41,389 bases of DNA from Bacteriovoracaceae bacterium UBA4573 (GCA_002387735.1 DGKJ01000010.1:1-41389), one strand, 5' to 3'; counted from the stretch's first letter, positions 34,027 through 41,389 are shown. The notes: generated by a model not told the origin, from the sequence alone. A program made the numbers and translations.

Positions 34027-35358
34027 CTATGCGCCAATTTCGGACTGTAGTTTACTTTTAGTCTCCACGGCAGACCACTGAACAAACAAGTCTCTGAGTT
34101 CGGGTTTATCATCAAGGCAAAGAGCCCCCGGACCGCCCAGCGCTACGACAGCCCCAGCGGTTTTTCGCCCCTGCTCCGCGGAATGACCACACCCTTCTAA
34201 ATAGCGAATGGTACTTGGGTCGTACATCCACTCTCTGGGATAGGTTCCATCGATTAACTTTAAAACACGTCCTGCCACCTGCTTAGGTGACCAGCGATTA
34301 CGGACAAATTCTTTTGCTCTTGCCCCGAGATTAAGCCGATATTCAGGATCGACAATCATTTTTTCGATGGCGGCTTCCGCGCTATTTGGGGCGCAAAATA
34401 GGCTTGGGGGAACATCTTGCTCAGACAATACTTGGCCGATATGCTCTGCGTAGTACCCTCCCACCACTGCCGGTTTTCCGTAAAAGGCTGCTTCAACCGC
34501 AAACAGGGCCAGGGGCATGTCTGAATAAAGTTCGTCCACGACAAAATCACAATTTTGAATTGCCTCTATGACTTCCCGATTCGGACGTCCAATAATTTCT
34601 ATCCACTCGATCTGGTGTCCTTTTTTTCGCAGCGATTCGATAATTTGACGAAACACTACAGTACCTTTCGGACCGGGTTTTGACGGAGCATGCAATATAT
34701 AGGTGGTATTTTTCTTTCGTTCGATCGCCGGGGCAACGAAATCTTCTTTTTCAAACGGAAATCCGATGATGTAGCCGTTCGCGACCGGTCTAGAGTGAAA
34801 ATAAGATTGGGGTGGAATATTAATAATAAAATTAGCCCAACGATCAACTATCGTAATGATCGTCTTCTGAATCCTAGCAAGCACGATCGCCGTGAAAACG
34901 GTTGATTTTTTCTGATTTTGAATCACATACCCATTTACGTATGCAGGGCGAGAATCCGATCCGTTAAATACATGGATTACAGTTTTTCCAAACAACCGAA
35001 GAATGGGTAACTCAAGAAAGTAAAAAAAAGTAGAAACGGAACCCATAATAAAAACGTCGTAACGCCAGAAAGTAAGTAAAAATACGATCACACCGTAAAC
35101 GTTTTGAATGAACCCGATCCAAATAACTCGAAGGGCCCAATTTCGATTAAAAAAATATCCGACATATTCCGATGAACGATTTAAGACTCGGGCCCAACCC
35201 GGATTTTTTTCGATCTCGTAACGAAACTTGTTATATCCTAAACATACAAAAACCGATTCAACACCTAGTTGATCGAAACCCTTTTTCAGACTCCTATAAT
35301 ATCCCGCAATCTCCCGCATTCCGATGAAAACACGAGGGTTACGCTTGAGTCCGGTCAT
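34027..35358 (-). CDS. GT-B-fold glycosyltransferase (GT1/GT4-like)
   Basis: The 443-residue protein has a C-terminal Rossmann half with a family-like nucleotide-sugar region ('MPLALFAVEAAFYGKPAVVGGYYAEH' holds the acidic EX-type site) and a 'NLGARAKEFVRNRWSPKQVAGRVLKLIDG' helix common to GT4 enzymes. The N-terminal half has one hydrophobic stretch that may dock on the membrane. After the GT-B core there is an unusual tail of about 70 residues with several Gly and Cys. The ATG at 35358 fits a GGAG site better than the TTG at 35370. It lies directly after the WbpE-like gene, so it probably adds a sugar of this pathway. Confidence 0.75.
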   Translation of the reverse strand: MTGLKRNPRVFIGMREIAGYYRSLKKGFDQLGVESVFVCLGYNKFRYEIEKNPGWARVLNRSSEYVGYFFNRNWALRVIWIGFIQNVYGVIVFLLTFWRYDVFIMGSVSTFFYFLELPILRLFGKTVIHVFNGSDSRPAYVNGYVIQNQKKSTVFTAIVLARIQKTIITIVDRWANFIINIPPQSYFHSRPVANGYIIGFPFEKEDFVAPAIERKKNTTYILHAPSKPGPKGTVVFRQIIESLRKKGHQIEWIEIIGRPNREVIEAIQNCDFVVDELYSDMPLALFAVEAAFYGKPAVVGGYYAEHIGQVLSEQDVPPSLFCAPNSAEAAIEKMIVDPEYRLNLGARAKEFVRNRWSPKQVAGRVLKLIDGTYPREWMYDPSTIRYLEGCGHSAEQGRKTAGAVVALGGPGALCLDDKPELRDLFVQWSAVETKSKLQSEIGA

Positions 35359-35373
35359 TCTTCGCTCCAAATA

Positions 35374-36501
35374 CTAGCTCAAAACTTTTCGTACAGATTT
35401 TGTAATAAACTCAATTTGTCGATCGGACAAATACGGATGAAAAGGCAAACTTACTACTCTGGCGGATGCATTTTCCGAAACTTCTAAGTGCAAATCTGCA
35501 CCGTCATTAGTTCGTGCATATTCGCGCAAAGCCGGTTGTCGATACATCGGCGTTGGATAGTGGACTGCGGTCGGTACCCCGACGGCATCTAGCTCTTTTT
35601 GAAACTTGTCGCGTTGTTCAACTTCAATAGTGTACTGCGCGAAAGCGGATACATTGTGATCCAAAACTTTCGGAGTGGAAACCACGCCGCCTAGTGCTTC
35701 GTCGTATTTGCGTGCGACTTTCTGGCGCAACCTCATTTCTTCATCAAAGACGTCGAGTTTAACGAGCAAGACTGCCGCCTGAAGAGTATCAAGGCGACCG
35801 GTAATGCCGAGCCTCGTATGATAATACCTCTGCGACTGACCGTGCACGCGAATTTCCCGCAACGATTTCGCCCAATCATCAGAATCAGTAAATACGGCTC
35901 CCCCATCCCCGTAACAGCCCAAAGGTTTTGCCGGAAAAAAACTTGTAACTCCTATCGCACTCAACGCACAGGACTTACGGCCTTTATAGGTTCCACCAAA
36001 ACTTTGCGCTGCGTCCTCAACAACTATTAAGTTGTAATTTTTGGCAATGCGATTGATTTCATCCATTTCGGCACATTGACCGTAAAGACCTACAGGAAGA
36101 ATCGCTTTGGTATTCTTTGTTATCGCTTTTTCAAGTTTTGAAGAGTCCAGATTGTAAGTATTTGGATCGATATCTACGAACACCGGTTTGGCTCCGACCA
36201 AGCAAACTGCCTCAGCGGTAGCAAAAAAACTAAAGCCCGGAACAACCACTTCGTCACCGGGGCCCACTTTGAGTGCCATTAGCGCCATTACAAGACCGTC
36301 GGTTCCACTCGCCACGGTAATGCAATGTCGAGCTCCTACATACTGTGCGAGTTTAGCCTCGAGTTCAACGACCTCGGGCCCTAGAATGTACTGACCATGC
36401 TGCAACACGCGGCGAATCGACTCGTCAATTCGACTGCCTACTAACGCATACTGCGCCTTAAGATCGATAAACTGAATTTTTTCAGAGGTCTCTCTCAACA
36501 T
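35374..36501 (-). CDS. wbpE: WbpE-like UDP-sugar 3-aminotransferase
   Basis: The 375-residue PLP enzyme closely resembles WbpE, which aminates UDP-2-acetamido-3-oxo sugars at C3 with glutamate. The N-terminal 'FIDLKAQYALVGSRIDESI', HGQYILGPEVVELE, SGTDGLVMALMAL, YGQCAEMDEINRIA and SFFPAKPLGCYGDGGA (Schiff-base Lys192) all follow the family. Its start overlaps the acetyltransferase gene by 20 bases, so it is part of one transcript. With the dehydrogenase at 37051-38058 and the acetyltransferase it would convert UDP-GlcNAc or its uronate to a 2,3-diacetamido sugar. Confidence 0.9.
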   Translation of the reverse strand: MLRETSEKIQFIDLKAQYALVGSRIDESIRRVLQHGQYILGPEVVELEAKLAQYVGARHCITVASGTDGLVMALMALKVGPGDEVVVPGFSFFATAEAVCLVGAKPVFVDIDPNTYNLDSSKLEKAITKNTKAILPVGLYGQCAEMDEINRIAKNYNLIVVEDAAQSFGGTYKGRKSCALSAIGVTSFFPAKPLGCYGDGGAVFTDSDDWAKSLREIRVHGQSQRYYHTRLGITGRLDTLQAAVLLVKLDVFDEEMRLRQKVARKYDEALGGVVSTPKVLDHNVSAFAQYTIEVEQRDKFQKELDAVGVPTAVHYPTPMYRQPALREYARTNDGADLHLEVSENASARVVSLPFHPYLSDRQIEFITKSVRKVLS

Positions 36502-37054
36502 GCTGCTCCTTCGATGAACAGGTCTCGCAAAAATAGGTCTTTGTTTTTAATCCGACCTCGCTCGAACGTTCCCCACATTGGCAAACATAACCCACAAGCC
36601 TTGCTGGATTCCCCAATACGAGTCCATGAGGCGGCACATCCTTGGTAACTACCGCCCCCGCTCCAACCATGCAGTATTCACCTAGCTCGATTCCACAAAT
36701 GATAATTGCACCAGCCCCAACGCTCGCACCGCGACGAACCTGAGTTTTAGTGATTTGCCAGTTCGAATTAAATGCGCGAGGTCTAAAATCGTTGGTAAAT
36801 ACACAGTGGGGTCCCAAAAACACTTCGTCACCAATTGTCACACCGTGATATACCGAGACGCCATTTTGAATTTTCACGCCACTTCCGACCGTCACGCCAT
36901 GGTCAACGTATACATCTTTAGATAGAATACAGTTGCGGCCGATATTAGCACTTTCCCTTATCTGGCAGTTATTCCAAACACGTGTGCCCTCACCAATCTC
37001 GGCTTTTTCGGAGACATCAGCGGTTTTATGAATGGTGACGTTTTTCCACTTCAT
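36482..37054 (-). CDS. Left-handed beta-helix sugar N-acetyltransferase (WbpD-like)
   Basis: This 190-residue hexapeptide-repeat protein is a second WbpD-like acetyltransferase, likely placing an acetyl group on the 3-amino group made by the adjacent WbpE-like enzyme. It shows WNNCQIRESANIGRNCILS, QNGVSVYHGVTIGDEVFLGPH, FTNDFRPRAF, RRGASVGAGAIIICGIELGEY, and a C-terminal Cys pair of CXCG and CETC type. Start and stop overlap both neighbours by 4 and 20 bases. Related family members transfer other acyl groups, so acetyl is inferred from the pathway. Confidence 0.85.
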   Translation of the reverse strand: MKWKNVTIHKTADVSEKAEIGEGTRVWNNCQIRESANIGRNCILSKDVYVDHGVTVGSGVKIQNGVSVYHGVTIGDEVFLGPHCVFTNDFRPRAFNSNWQITKTQVRRGASVGAGAIIICGIELGEYCMVGAGAVVTKDVPPHGLVLGNPARLVGYVCQCGERSSEVGLKTKTYFCETCSSKEQHVERDL

Positions 37055-38058
37055 GACTGTGAAGATGCCAATTGTTTTTCAACCTTCGCCCGAGCTTGAA
37101 GCGCCAAATCAAGCGCCTGCACCGCTTCATGAGCAGTAACCGGCATCGGCGCCCCCGTCGTTACGGACTTCCAAAACGCTCGCATCTCTTCACGTAGTGG
37201 CTCTCGTTTTAGGATGCCCACCTCGATTTTATCGGGCGCTGCAAACGAAAGAAGATACTCATCAAAGAAGAATTGACTTTTTTCCGTCGAAAAGTCGATC
37301 AATACCGGATTTTGTTTGGTCCAAACGACTTGTTGAGTAATAAGATTTACCTCGATAAAACCCTTGGTTCCAGTAACCTGAATTTGGCGAATTTTAACAG
37401 GCGTCACCCAATTTACGTGCATATCGACCGTCGTCGCACCACAGCTAAAAAGCATAGATGCACTGTCGATCGCTTGACTCTTGTGGCCTACACAATCGAG
37501 CAACTTGGGAGTTTGCCCAGTGAGCCATGAAACGATATCAATGTCATGCACTGCGAGATCGACCAGTACGTCGCCCGCCCCCTTCACGTCGCGCGGATTG
37601 CCACCGACCCGTTTGACGCTCACCGAAATGAGATCTCCTACGTCTCCACGTCGAATTAGTTCACGCACCGCAACTACTGCTGGATTAAAACGTTCAATAT
37701 GTCCGACCATGAATGGAATTTTTTTTGAATCGGCTAATCGTGCCAGTTCCAATCCTTGTTTTACATTTTTGGTAATCGGCTTTTCAACAAACAGTGCAAT
37801 ACCTTTTTCGAGAATTTCTTTGCAAATTTCAAAATGGGTCTCAGTAGGAGTAACGACGACTACCGCCTCAGGTTTTGTCGTTTCAACAGCCTCCGAAATA
37901 TTTGTAAAACCGGTCACTCCATGTAAAGATTTTGCGTCAGCAAGTCGCTTCGGGTTTGCGTCCACCACTCCAACAACGTCAAACTCCTGGTTTAAACTCA
38001 TTAAAACGCGCAGATGGTTGGACCCCATGCTACCGAGTCCACAGAGAAGCACTTTCAT
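37051..38058 (-). CDS. Gfo/Idh/MocA-family UDP-sugar 3-dehydrogenase
   Basis: The 335-residue NAD(P) enzyme has the Rossmann motif CGLGSMGSNHLRVL, the EKPITKNV motif, and the substrate-side segment RVGGNPRDVKGAGDVLVDLAVHDIDIV with a conserved Asp/His. It likely oxidises the C3 hydroxyl of UDP-GlcNAc or UDP-GlcNAcA to a 3-keto sugar for the WbpE-like transaminase. UDP-GlcNAc 3-dehydrogenases of archaea and of GnnA type are in the same superfamily. It lies between the amidotransferase (5-base gap) and the acetyltransferase (4-base overlap). No 6-dehydrogenase (WbpA) is in the window, so whether the sugar is a uronate is open. Confidence 0.85.
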   Translation of the reverse strand: MKVLLCGLGSMGSNHLRVLMSLNQEFDVVGVVDANPKRLADAKSLHGVTGFTNISEAVETTKPEAVVVVTPTETHFEICKEILEKGIALFVEKPITKNVKQGLELARLADSKKIPFMVGHIERFNPAVVAVRELIRRGDVGDLISVSVKRVGGNPRDVKGAGDVLVDLAVHDIDIVSWLTGQTPKLLDCVGHKSQAIDSASMLFSCGATTVDMHVNWVTPVKIRQIQVTGTKGFIEVNLITQQVVWTKQNPVLIDFSTEKSQFFFDEYLLSFAAPDKIEVGILKREPLREEMRAFWKSVTTGAPMPVTAHEAVQALDLALQARAKVEKQLASSQS

Positions 38059-38063
38059 GTTAA

Positions 38064-39305
38064 TTAAACCTCAGATTTCGAAGTGTACTTTTGATAAAAG
38101 CTCTTGGGCACTAAATCCAAGCGATAAAGCATCCAAAAAAACGGTCTGAGTCGCTCAAACAAAGGTTTGTACGTTTTGTAATCTCGGTAACTTTTGACCG
38201 GAGCTTTCATAAGACGAATAAATTCTTCGTCAGAAAATTTTAACCGTTTTTTTACCAATTCAACCAACTCGATATCAAATTCCGGAGCTTTACGAATTTG
38301 CTCAATACCCTCTTCGCGCGTCATCTGACCCGAACGAACCATTGCCGCAAAACCTAAAAGTCGTGTATCGGACCCATTGCGGCGTGGAAGATAAAAAGAA
38401 TGATAAAACGCTGTGAAACGATTCTCGAGGTGATGACCGCCATACCACTGCCATCCGTACTTTTCGGCGAGCATCTTTTTGGCATTTTCTTTGTGATAAT
38501 CGATATAATAAAGCGGTCGAATTTTTCGAATCCGTCTAAAAACTGTCCACTTCATGAAGTCGAAAAACAACATGTTCGGATAGGTTTTTAGCGGTTGAGT
38601 GCCAAATTGAGCGTGAACTGACTGAATGTACTTGCCGTCCATGTAGGTCCAGCCAAGAGGTGCGATGCCTTCGGTACGAAACGAGTGCCCCTCCAACACA
38701 TACTGAATTCCGTACTTTTCAGCCGCTTGGTATAGTGTGGCAGCGAGCCCGATATCTGTGGGAATTTCAAGATCGGTAACGCCAGATCTAAAAAATGAGG
38801 CGTATAAATCATCGTACTCCCGATTATTTACAACGATCGTGAACAAATCGATTTCGAGCGGCTTGAGCATGCGTCGAATATTTTCGGTCGCAATAGCGGA
38901 GTTCCAAGTGTTATCGAAATGGGCAGCTAGCGGACGAAGCCCCAGCTCCTTTGCTTTGACAAGCATGTAAGACGAGTCACAGCCTCCGCTTACCCCGATA
39001 ATACAGTCGTATTTTTTTCCCCGTCCGGCGATCTTGATTTTATCTGCGATCTCGCGCAAACGCCGTTCGCCTTCTTCGCCGGTAGGGTATTCTCGTTCGA
39101 ACTCATCGTGAACTTTGCAATAATTGCAGATGCCGTTTTCATCAAACGTAATGGCGGGAGTTGCCTCGTCGTACACACAACGCTGACAGCGTTTGCGTGA
39201 CTCGGGGGCCGGCCAAGTGAAACCGAGCTTGGCATCAAGACTCTGTTGACTGATCGGGGCTAACCGAGATCGCTCTGGTTGGACTCCCGAATGCGTTGAG
39301 TTCAT
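38064..39305 (-). CDS. wbpG: N-acetyl-sugar amidotransferase (WbpG-like)
   Basis: WbpG-type enzymes replace the carbonyl oxygen of an N-acetyl group by nitrogen, giving an acetamidino group, using ammonia supplied by a HisH/HisF-like partner. The 413-residue protein has a Cys4 site (Cys40, Cys43, Cys60, Cys63: CQRC and CNYC), a PP-loop for ATP (SGGCDSSYML, about 106-115), and the family block 'EGHSFRTEGIAPLGWTYMDGKY'. An N-terminal extension of about 35 polar residues precedes the first Cys. Its ATG overlaps the HisF-like stop by four bases. Placement next to hisF/hisH-like genes is the known arrangement of this pathway. Confidence 0.92.
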   Translation of the reverse strand: MNSTHSGVQPERSRLAPISQQSLDAKLGFTWPAPESRKRCQRCVYDEATPAITFDENGICNYCKVHDEFEREYPTGEEGERRLREIADKIKIAGRGKKYDCIIGVSGGCDSSYMLVKAKELGLRPLAAHFDNTWNSAIATENIRRMLKPLEIDLFTIVVNNREYDDLYASFFRSGVTDLEIPTDIGLAATLYQAAEKYGIQYVLEGHSFRTEGIAPLGWTYMDGKYIQSVHAQFGTQPLKTYPNMLFFDFMKWTVFRRIRKIRPLYYIDYHKENAKKMLAEKYGWQWYGGHHLENRFTAFYHSFYLPRRNGSDTRLLGFAAMVRSGQMTREEGIEQIRKAPEFDIELVELVKKRLKFSDEEFIRLMKAPVKSYRDYKTYKPLFERLRPFFWMLYRLDLVPKSFYQKYTSKSEV

Positions 39306-40120
39306 GGAGCAAAAATCTCCTTCAATTCAGACCGGTCTGGAAAGCTGACCAAAACGGACCGATTTTGATTTTGATAAACAAATATACTGCCGGCGGCAAC
39401 GGCGCTCGCGCCAGCTTGCAATACTGGAGTCCTTAAGTCACGGAAATTCTTCGCCCCGCCACAGGCTACCACGGGCACATCGGAAGCTTTTACCACTGCT
39501 CGAATAAGGTCCAAATCATAGCCCTCAAATGTCCCGTCTCGATCAACCGAATTGAGGAAAATTTCACCTACGCCGAGGGCCTGAACATACCGAGCAAAAT
39601 CGGCGGGATCATCGAAGTCTAGACTCCGAAGTAGGTCATTAGTCTGCTCCGATCGAGCGCGGGAATGCTTCACCGCCTGGCCAAGTCGGCGAAACACTTT
39701 GCGGCGCCCCAATAGCGTCTGCTTTACGTCGATCGACGCCACGATTGCCTGAGCACCGAAATGTTCACTGGCTCCCGAGACCAAATCGGGGTCAGAAAAT
39801 AGAGCCGTATTTAAAATGATTTTTTCGACCCCCACATCGAACAATCTTTTCATATGATCAATAGTTTTTACCCCGCCCCCATAAGACAGCGGAATAAAAC
39901 AATTGGCCGTAATCTCGCGAATCAGTTCGAATTGTGGTTCACGATCCTGCCGACTAGCTTCGATATCGAGAATAGCGATTTCGTCGACCTCGAGATCGTT
40001 GAAAATACTAACCGTGTTAACAGGGTCGCCAATGTACTGAGCTCTCGCAAACCCAACTGTTTTTACCAGGGTCGCCTCGCCAGTAACGAGCAAACATGGA
40101 ATTACCCGCGCACGAATCAT
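39302..40120 (-). CDS. HisF-like partner for sugar amidination (HisF2/AglZ type)
   Basis: The 272-residue TIM-barrel resembles imidazole glycerol-phosphate synthase subunit HisF. However, residue 11, the catalytic Asp of true HisF (in 'CLDVKDG'), is Leu here (IPCLLVTG). Asp131 (SIDVK), matching the second HisF catalytic Asp, is retained. The VNTVSIFNDLEVDEIAILDI opening is typical of the amidination branch. Four-base overlaps join it to the HisH-like and WbpG-like genes. Probable role: the barrel that channels ammonia from HisH to the PP-loop enzyme. A function in histidine synthesis is unlikely. Confidence 0.9.
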   Translation of the reverse strand: MIRARVIPCLLVTGEATLVKTVGFARAQYIGDPVNTVSIFNDLEVDEIAILDIEASRQDREPQFELIREITANCFIPLSYGGGVKTIDHMKRLFDVGVEKIILNTALFSDPDLVSGASEHFGAQAIVASIDVKQTLLGRRKVFRRLGQAVKHSRARSEQTNDLLRSLDFDDPADFARYVQALGVGEIFLNSVDRDGTFEGYDLDLIRAVVKASDVPVVACGGAKNFRDLRTPVLQAGASAVAAGSIFVYQNQNRSVLVSFPDRSELKEIFAP

Positions 40121-40755
40121 GCCCCAGTCACTTCAATAAAATTTCTAAATAACTTCATGCCAAACTTATGGCTTTTTTCGGGATGGAACTGCACGCCCCA
40201 TATATTTTCATGACGAATCGCTGAAACAAAGGGAACATAATATTCTGTAGTACCCAAAATATCGTTTGGGCGTTCACATCGGAAGTAATACGAATGTACG
40301 AAATAAAAACGAGGGTCTTCAAACTCAGGTGAATCTAGACCACGGAACAGGCACAGATCACTTTTGGGTTCTACTCGGTTCCAGCCCATGTGCGGAATCT
40401 TCATGTTCGGATCTACCTTTGAAAATTTTACAACACGCCCAGGAATCCAACCCAGGCCCGCCTCGGCTCCTTCGTCGCTGCCATTTGCTAAAAGTTGCAT
40501 TCCCACGCAAATACCAAGAATTGGAATACGCTTGCTCAAAACTGCCTCTTTTAATACTGGCTCCAGCCCTCTTGCTCGCAGATTTTTAATACCGTGGTCA
40601 AAGGCTCCGACTCCCGGAAAAATTAGACGTTGTGCACCATGAATTTCTTCAGAATTGGAACTGACGAGCGAGCGTACACCCACTCGCTGAAGCATGTTCT
40701 GAATTGAGCCTAAATTTCCAACTCCATAGTCTATAATTACAGTGTCGCCCGACAT
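40117..40755 (-). CDS. HisH-like glutaminase for sugar amidination (HisH2 type)
   Basis: The 212-residue class I glutamine amidotransferase has the nucleophile Cys83 in LGICVGMQLL and the His-Glu of the triad in VQFHPEKSH, so it should release ammonia from glutamine. The DYGVGNLGSIQNMLQRVGV opening matches HisH. The ATG at 40755 is two bases after the stop of the EamA-like gene and has GGAAA upstream; a TTG at 40767 is less likely. It is coupled to the HisF-like gene by a four-base overlap, and both should form a complex. Confidence 0.92.
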   Translation of the reverse strand: MSGDTVIIDYGVGNLGSIQNMLQRVGVRSLVSSNSEEIHGAQRLIFPGVGAFDHGIKNLRARGLEPVLKEAVLSKRIPILGICVGMQLLANGSDEGAEAGLGWIPGRVVKFSKVDPNMKIPHMGWNRVEPKSDLCLFRGLDSPEFEDPRFYFVHSYYFRCERPNDILGTTEYYVPFVSAIRHENIWGVQFHPEKSHKFGMKLFRNFIEVTGA

Positions 40756-40757
40756 CT

Positions 40758-41135
40758 TTATTTCCAATAAAAAAGCGCTACGCCCATGCTAATTAACGTA
40801 ACTGCTCCAATTTTATTAAGACCTACTGGCTCATGAAATACGAAGTAACTGACCAAAAGCGCCGCAAAATAAATGACCGACTGAGCAACCATTAACTCTA
40901 AAAATCCAAACTTCTTGTAAGCATACCAAGAAATCACCAGTGAAAGGCCTGAAAAAAATATGGCTCTACTAAGTATCCACAATTGAACCTTAATGTTGCC
41001 GTTCATTAATTGATCAAAATTGTTTGGAAGTTGCGGGGAGGTTGCTTTCAAATTGCTCTGAGCAATGAGTGAAACCCCAACTGAAACAGCAATAAGCAAA
41101 AACTTTAATTGCACATCGGACATTGTAAGTTTCAA
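40758..41135 (-). CDS. Four-helix EamA/SMR-like membrane protein (ArnE/F-like half-transporter)
   Basis: The 125-residue protein has four hydrophobic helices and the 'LIAQSNLKAT' and 'LELMVAQSVIYFAALLVSYFVFHEPV' patterns of small EamA/SMR proteins such as ArnE/ArnF, which flip undecaprenyl-phosphate-linked aminoarabinose. The final helix carries LNKIGAVTLISMGVALFYW. The TTG start is supported by AGGGGGAG six bases upstream (41142-41149); an ATG four codons later would be 18 bases from it. Only one such half is present here, so a homodimer or a partner elsewhere is needed. Its place in the operon suggests flipping of a lipid-linked glycan precursor. Confidence 0.68.
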   Translation of the reverse strand: MKLTMSDVQLKFLLIAVSVGVSLIAQSNLKATSPQLPNNFDQLMNGNIKVQLWILSRAIFFSGLSLVISWYAYKKFGFLELMVAQSVIYFAALLVSYFVFHEPVGLNKIGAVTLISMGVALFYWK

Positions 41136-41141
41136 TTTAAA

Positions 41142-41149
41142 CTCCCCCT
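41142..41149 (-). promoter_or_regulatory. Strong ribosome site deciding a TTG start
   Basis: On the minus strand AGGGGGAG lies six bases before the TTG at 41135. The nearest ATG (41123) would be 18 bases away, so the TTG is the better start for the EamA-like protein. Confidence 0.55.
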
Positions 41150-41152
41150 AAA

Positions 41153-41389
41153 TCAATACACCTGAGGTCGGCCTACCCGCAATGTTCTTAAATAAACCTG
41201 CTCTAATCCCTTAAAAATCGCCTCGGCTGAAAATCTTCTTTCAATACTATGCCGCCGATTCTGACACTCGTCCGAAGTGAGTTCCCACTCGCGCATATTT
41301 ATCATCTCTAACATCTTGTTTGCGAATAATTTGGGGTCGCGCTCCCGAATCAAATGACCCATTTTTTCGGAGACAAAATCAGAAGGGCC
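41153..41389 (-). CDS. Glycosyltransferase C-terminal fragment, cut by the window edge
   Basis: The frame stays open to the right edge and reads GPSDFVSEKMGHLIRERD, the typical GT-B (GT4-like) site after the donor-binding loop, followed by 'PKLFANKMLEMI', 'RRHSIERRFSAEAIFKGLEQVY'. Only 78 residues are visible, so the donor and acceptor cannot be predicted. It is the most upstream gene seen of the minus-strand glycan block and lies 17 bases from the EamA-like gene. Confidence 0.7.
   Translation of the reverse strand, partial: GPSDFVSEKMGHLIRERDPKLFANKMLEMINMREWELTSDECQNRRHSIERRFSAEAIFKGLEQVYLRTLRVGRPQVY

Noticed and set aside
37481..38149. A 222-codon open frame on the plus strand
   Set aside because: It lies wholly antisense to the Gfo/Idh dehydrogenase and the end of the WbpG-like gene, is Ser/Thr/Pro rich like a reverse-frame shadow, and shows no domain pattern.
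39302..40755. HisF/HisH as part of histidine biosynthesis
   Set aside because: There is no other his gene nearby, the HisF-like protein lacks Asp11, and both are coupled to a WbpG-like amidotransferase.

Overview
The window reads as a gene-dense chromosomal segment of a Gram-negative bacterium. It encodes LolA, MsbA-type, TolC-type and RND proteins, several lipoproteins and a large surface-glycan locus. Features compatible with a delta-proteobacterial or Bdellovibrionota-like lineage are the alpha2-type glycyl-tRNA synthetase, the rho-rpmE-DUF1385-prfA-prmC-murA order, many GTG/TTG starts and very tight gene packing. That placement is an inference; no rRNA gene or other decisive marker is present. 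I saw no tRNA, rRNA, CRISPR array, insertion sequence or phage gene.

Positions 1-21324 are mostly housekeeping. They hold the end of rarA, an exported unknown, glycyl-tRNA synthetase, an MsbA-like exporter, galE with a GmhB-like phosphatase, recO, a lipoprotein, a double-SIS protein coupled to nadA, and a second lipoprotein. A 350-base stretch follows that hides a 20-residue lysine-rich ORF and strong RNA hairpins. After it come lolA-yajQ-rimO, convergent mltG, and the run rho-rpmE-DUF1385-prfA-prmC-murA-hinT.

Positions 21318-29559 begin the glycan region. A minus-strand run encodes a 2-hydroxyacid dehydrogenase, a multi-spanning GT-C-like membrane protein, a DegT-family aminotransferase and a Gfo/Idh/MocA oxidoreductase. 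A WbpD-like N-acetyltransferase lies on the plus strand, followed by a minus-strand KpsF/KdsD-like isomerase plus nucleotide-sugar epimerase, and a plus-strand FkbM-type methyltransferase.

Positions 29617-41389 are one long minus-strand block. Reading in the direction of transcription: a glycosyltransferase (cut by the window edge), a four-helix EamA/SMR-like protein, HisH-like, HisF-like, a WbpG-like N-acetyl-sugar amidotransferase, a Gfo/Idh dehydrogenase, a left-handed beta-helix N-acetyltransferase, a WbpE-like aminotransferase, a glycosyltransferase, a TolC-like outer-membrane factor and an RND pump. The HisH/HisF/WbpG trio together with the dehydrogenase/aminotransferase/acetyltransferase trio is the gene set known for making 2,3-diamino sugars and converting one acetamido group to acetamidino. 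The likely product is therefore an amidinated diamino-sugar in the O-antigen or capsule. The HisF-like protein has Leu at the position of the catalytic Asp11 of true HisF, which supports sugar modification over histidine synthesis.

The least explained items are the lysine-rich mini-gene with its GNRA-capped hairpin (about 10837-11020), an RND/TolC pair with no adaptor gene inside a glycan operon, and two parallel dehydrogenase/aminotransferase/acetyltransferase sets.
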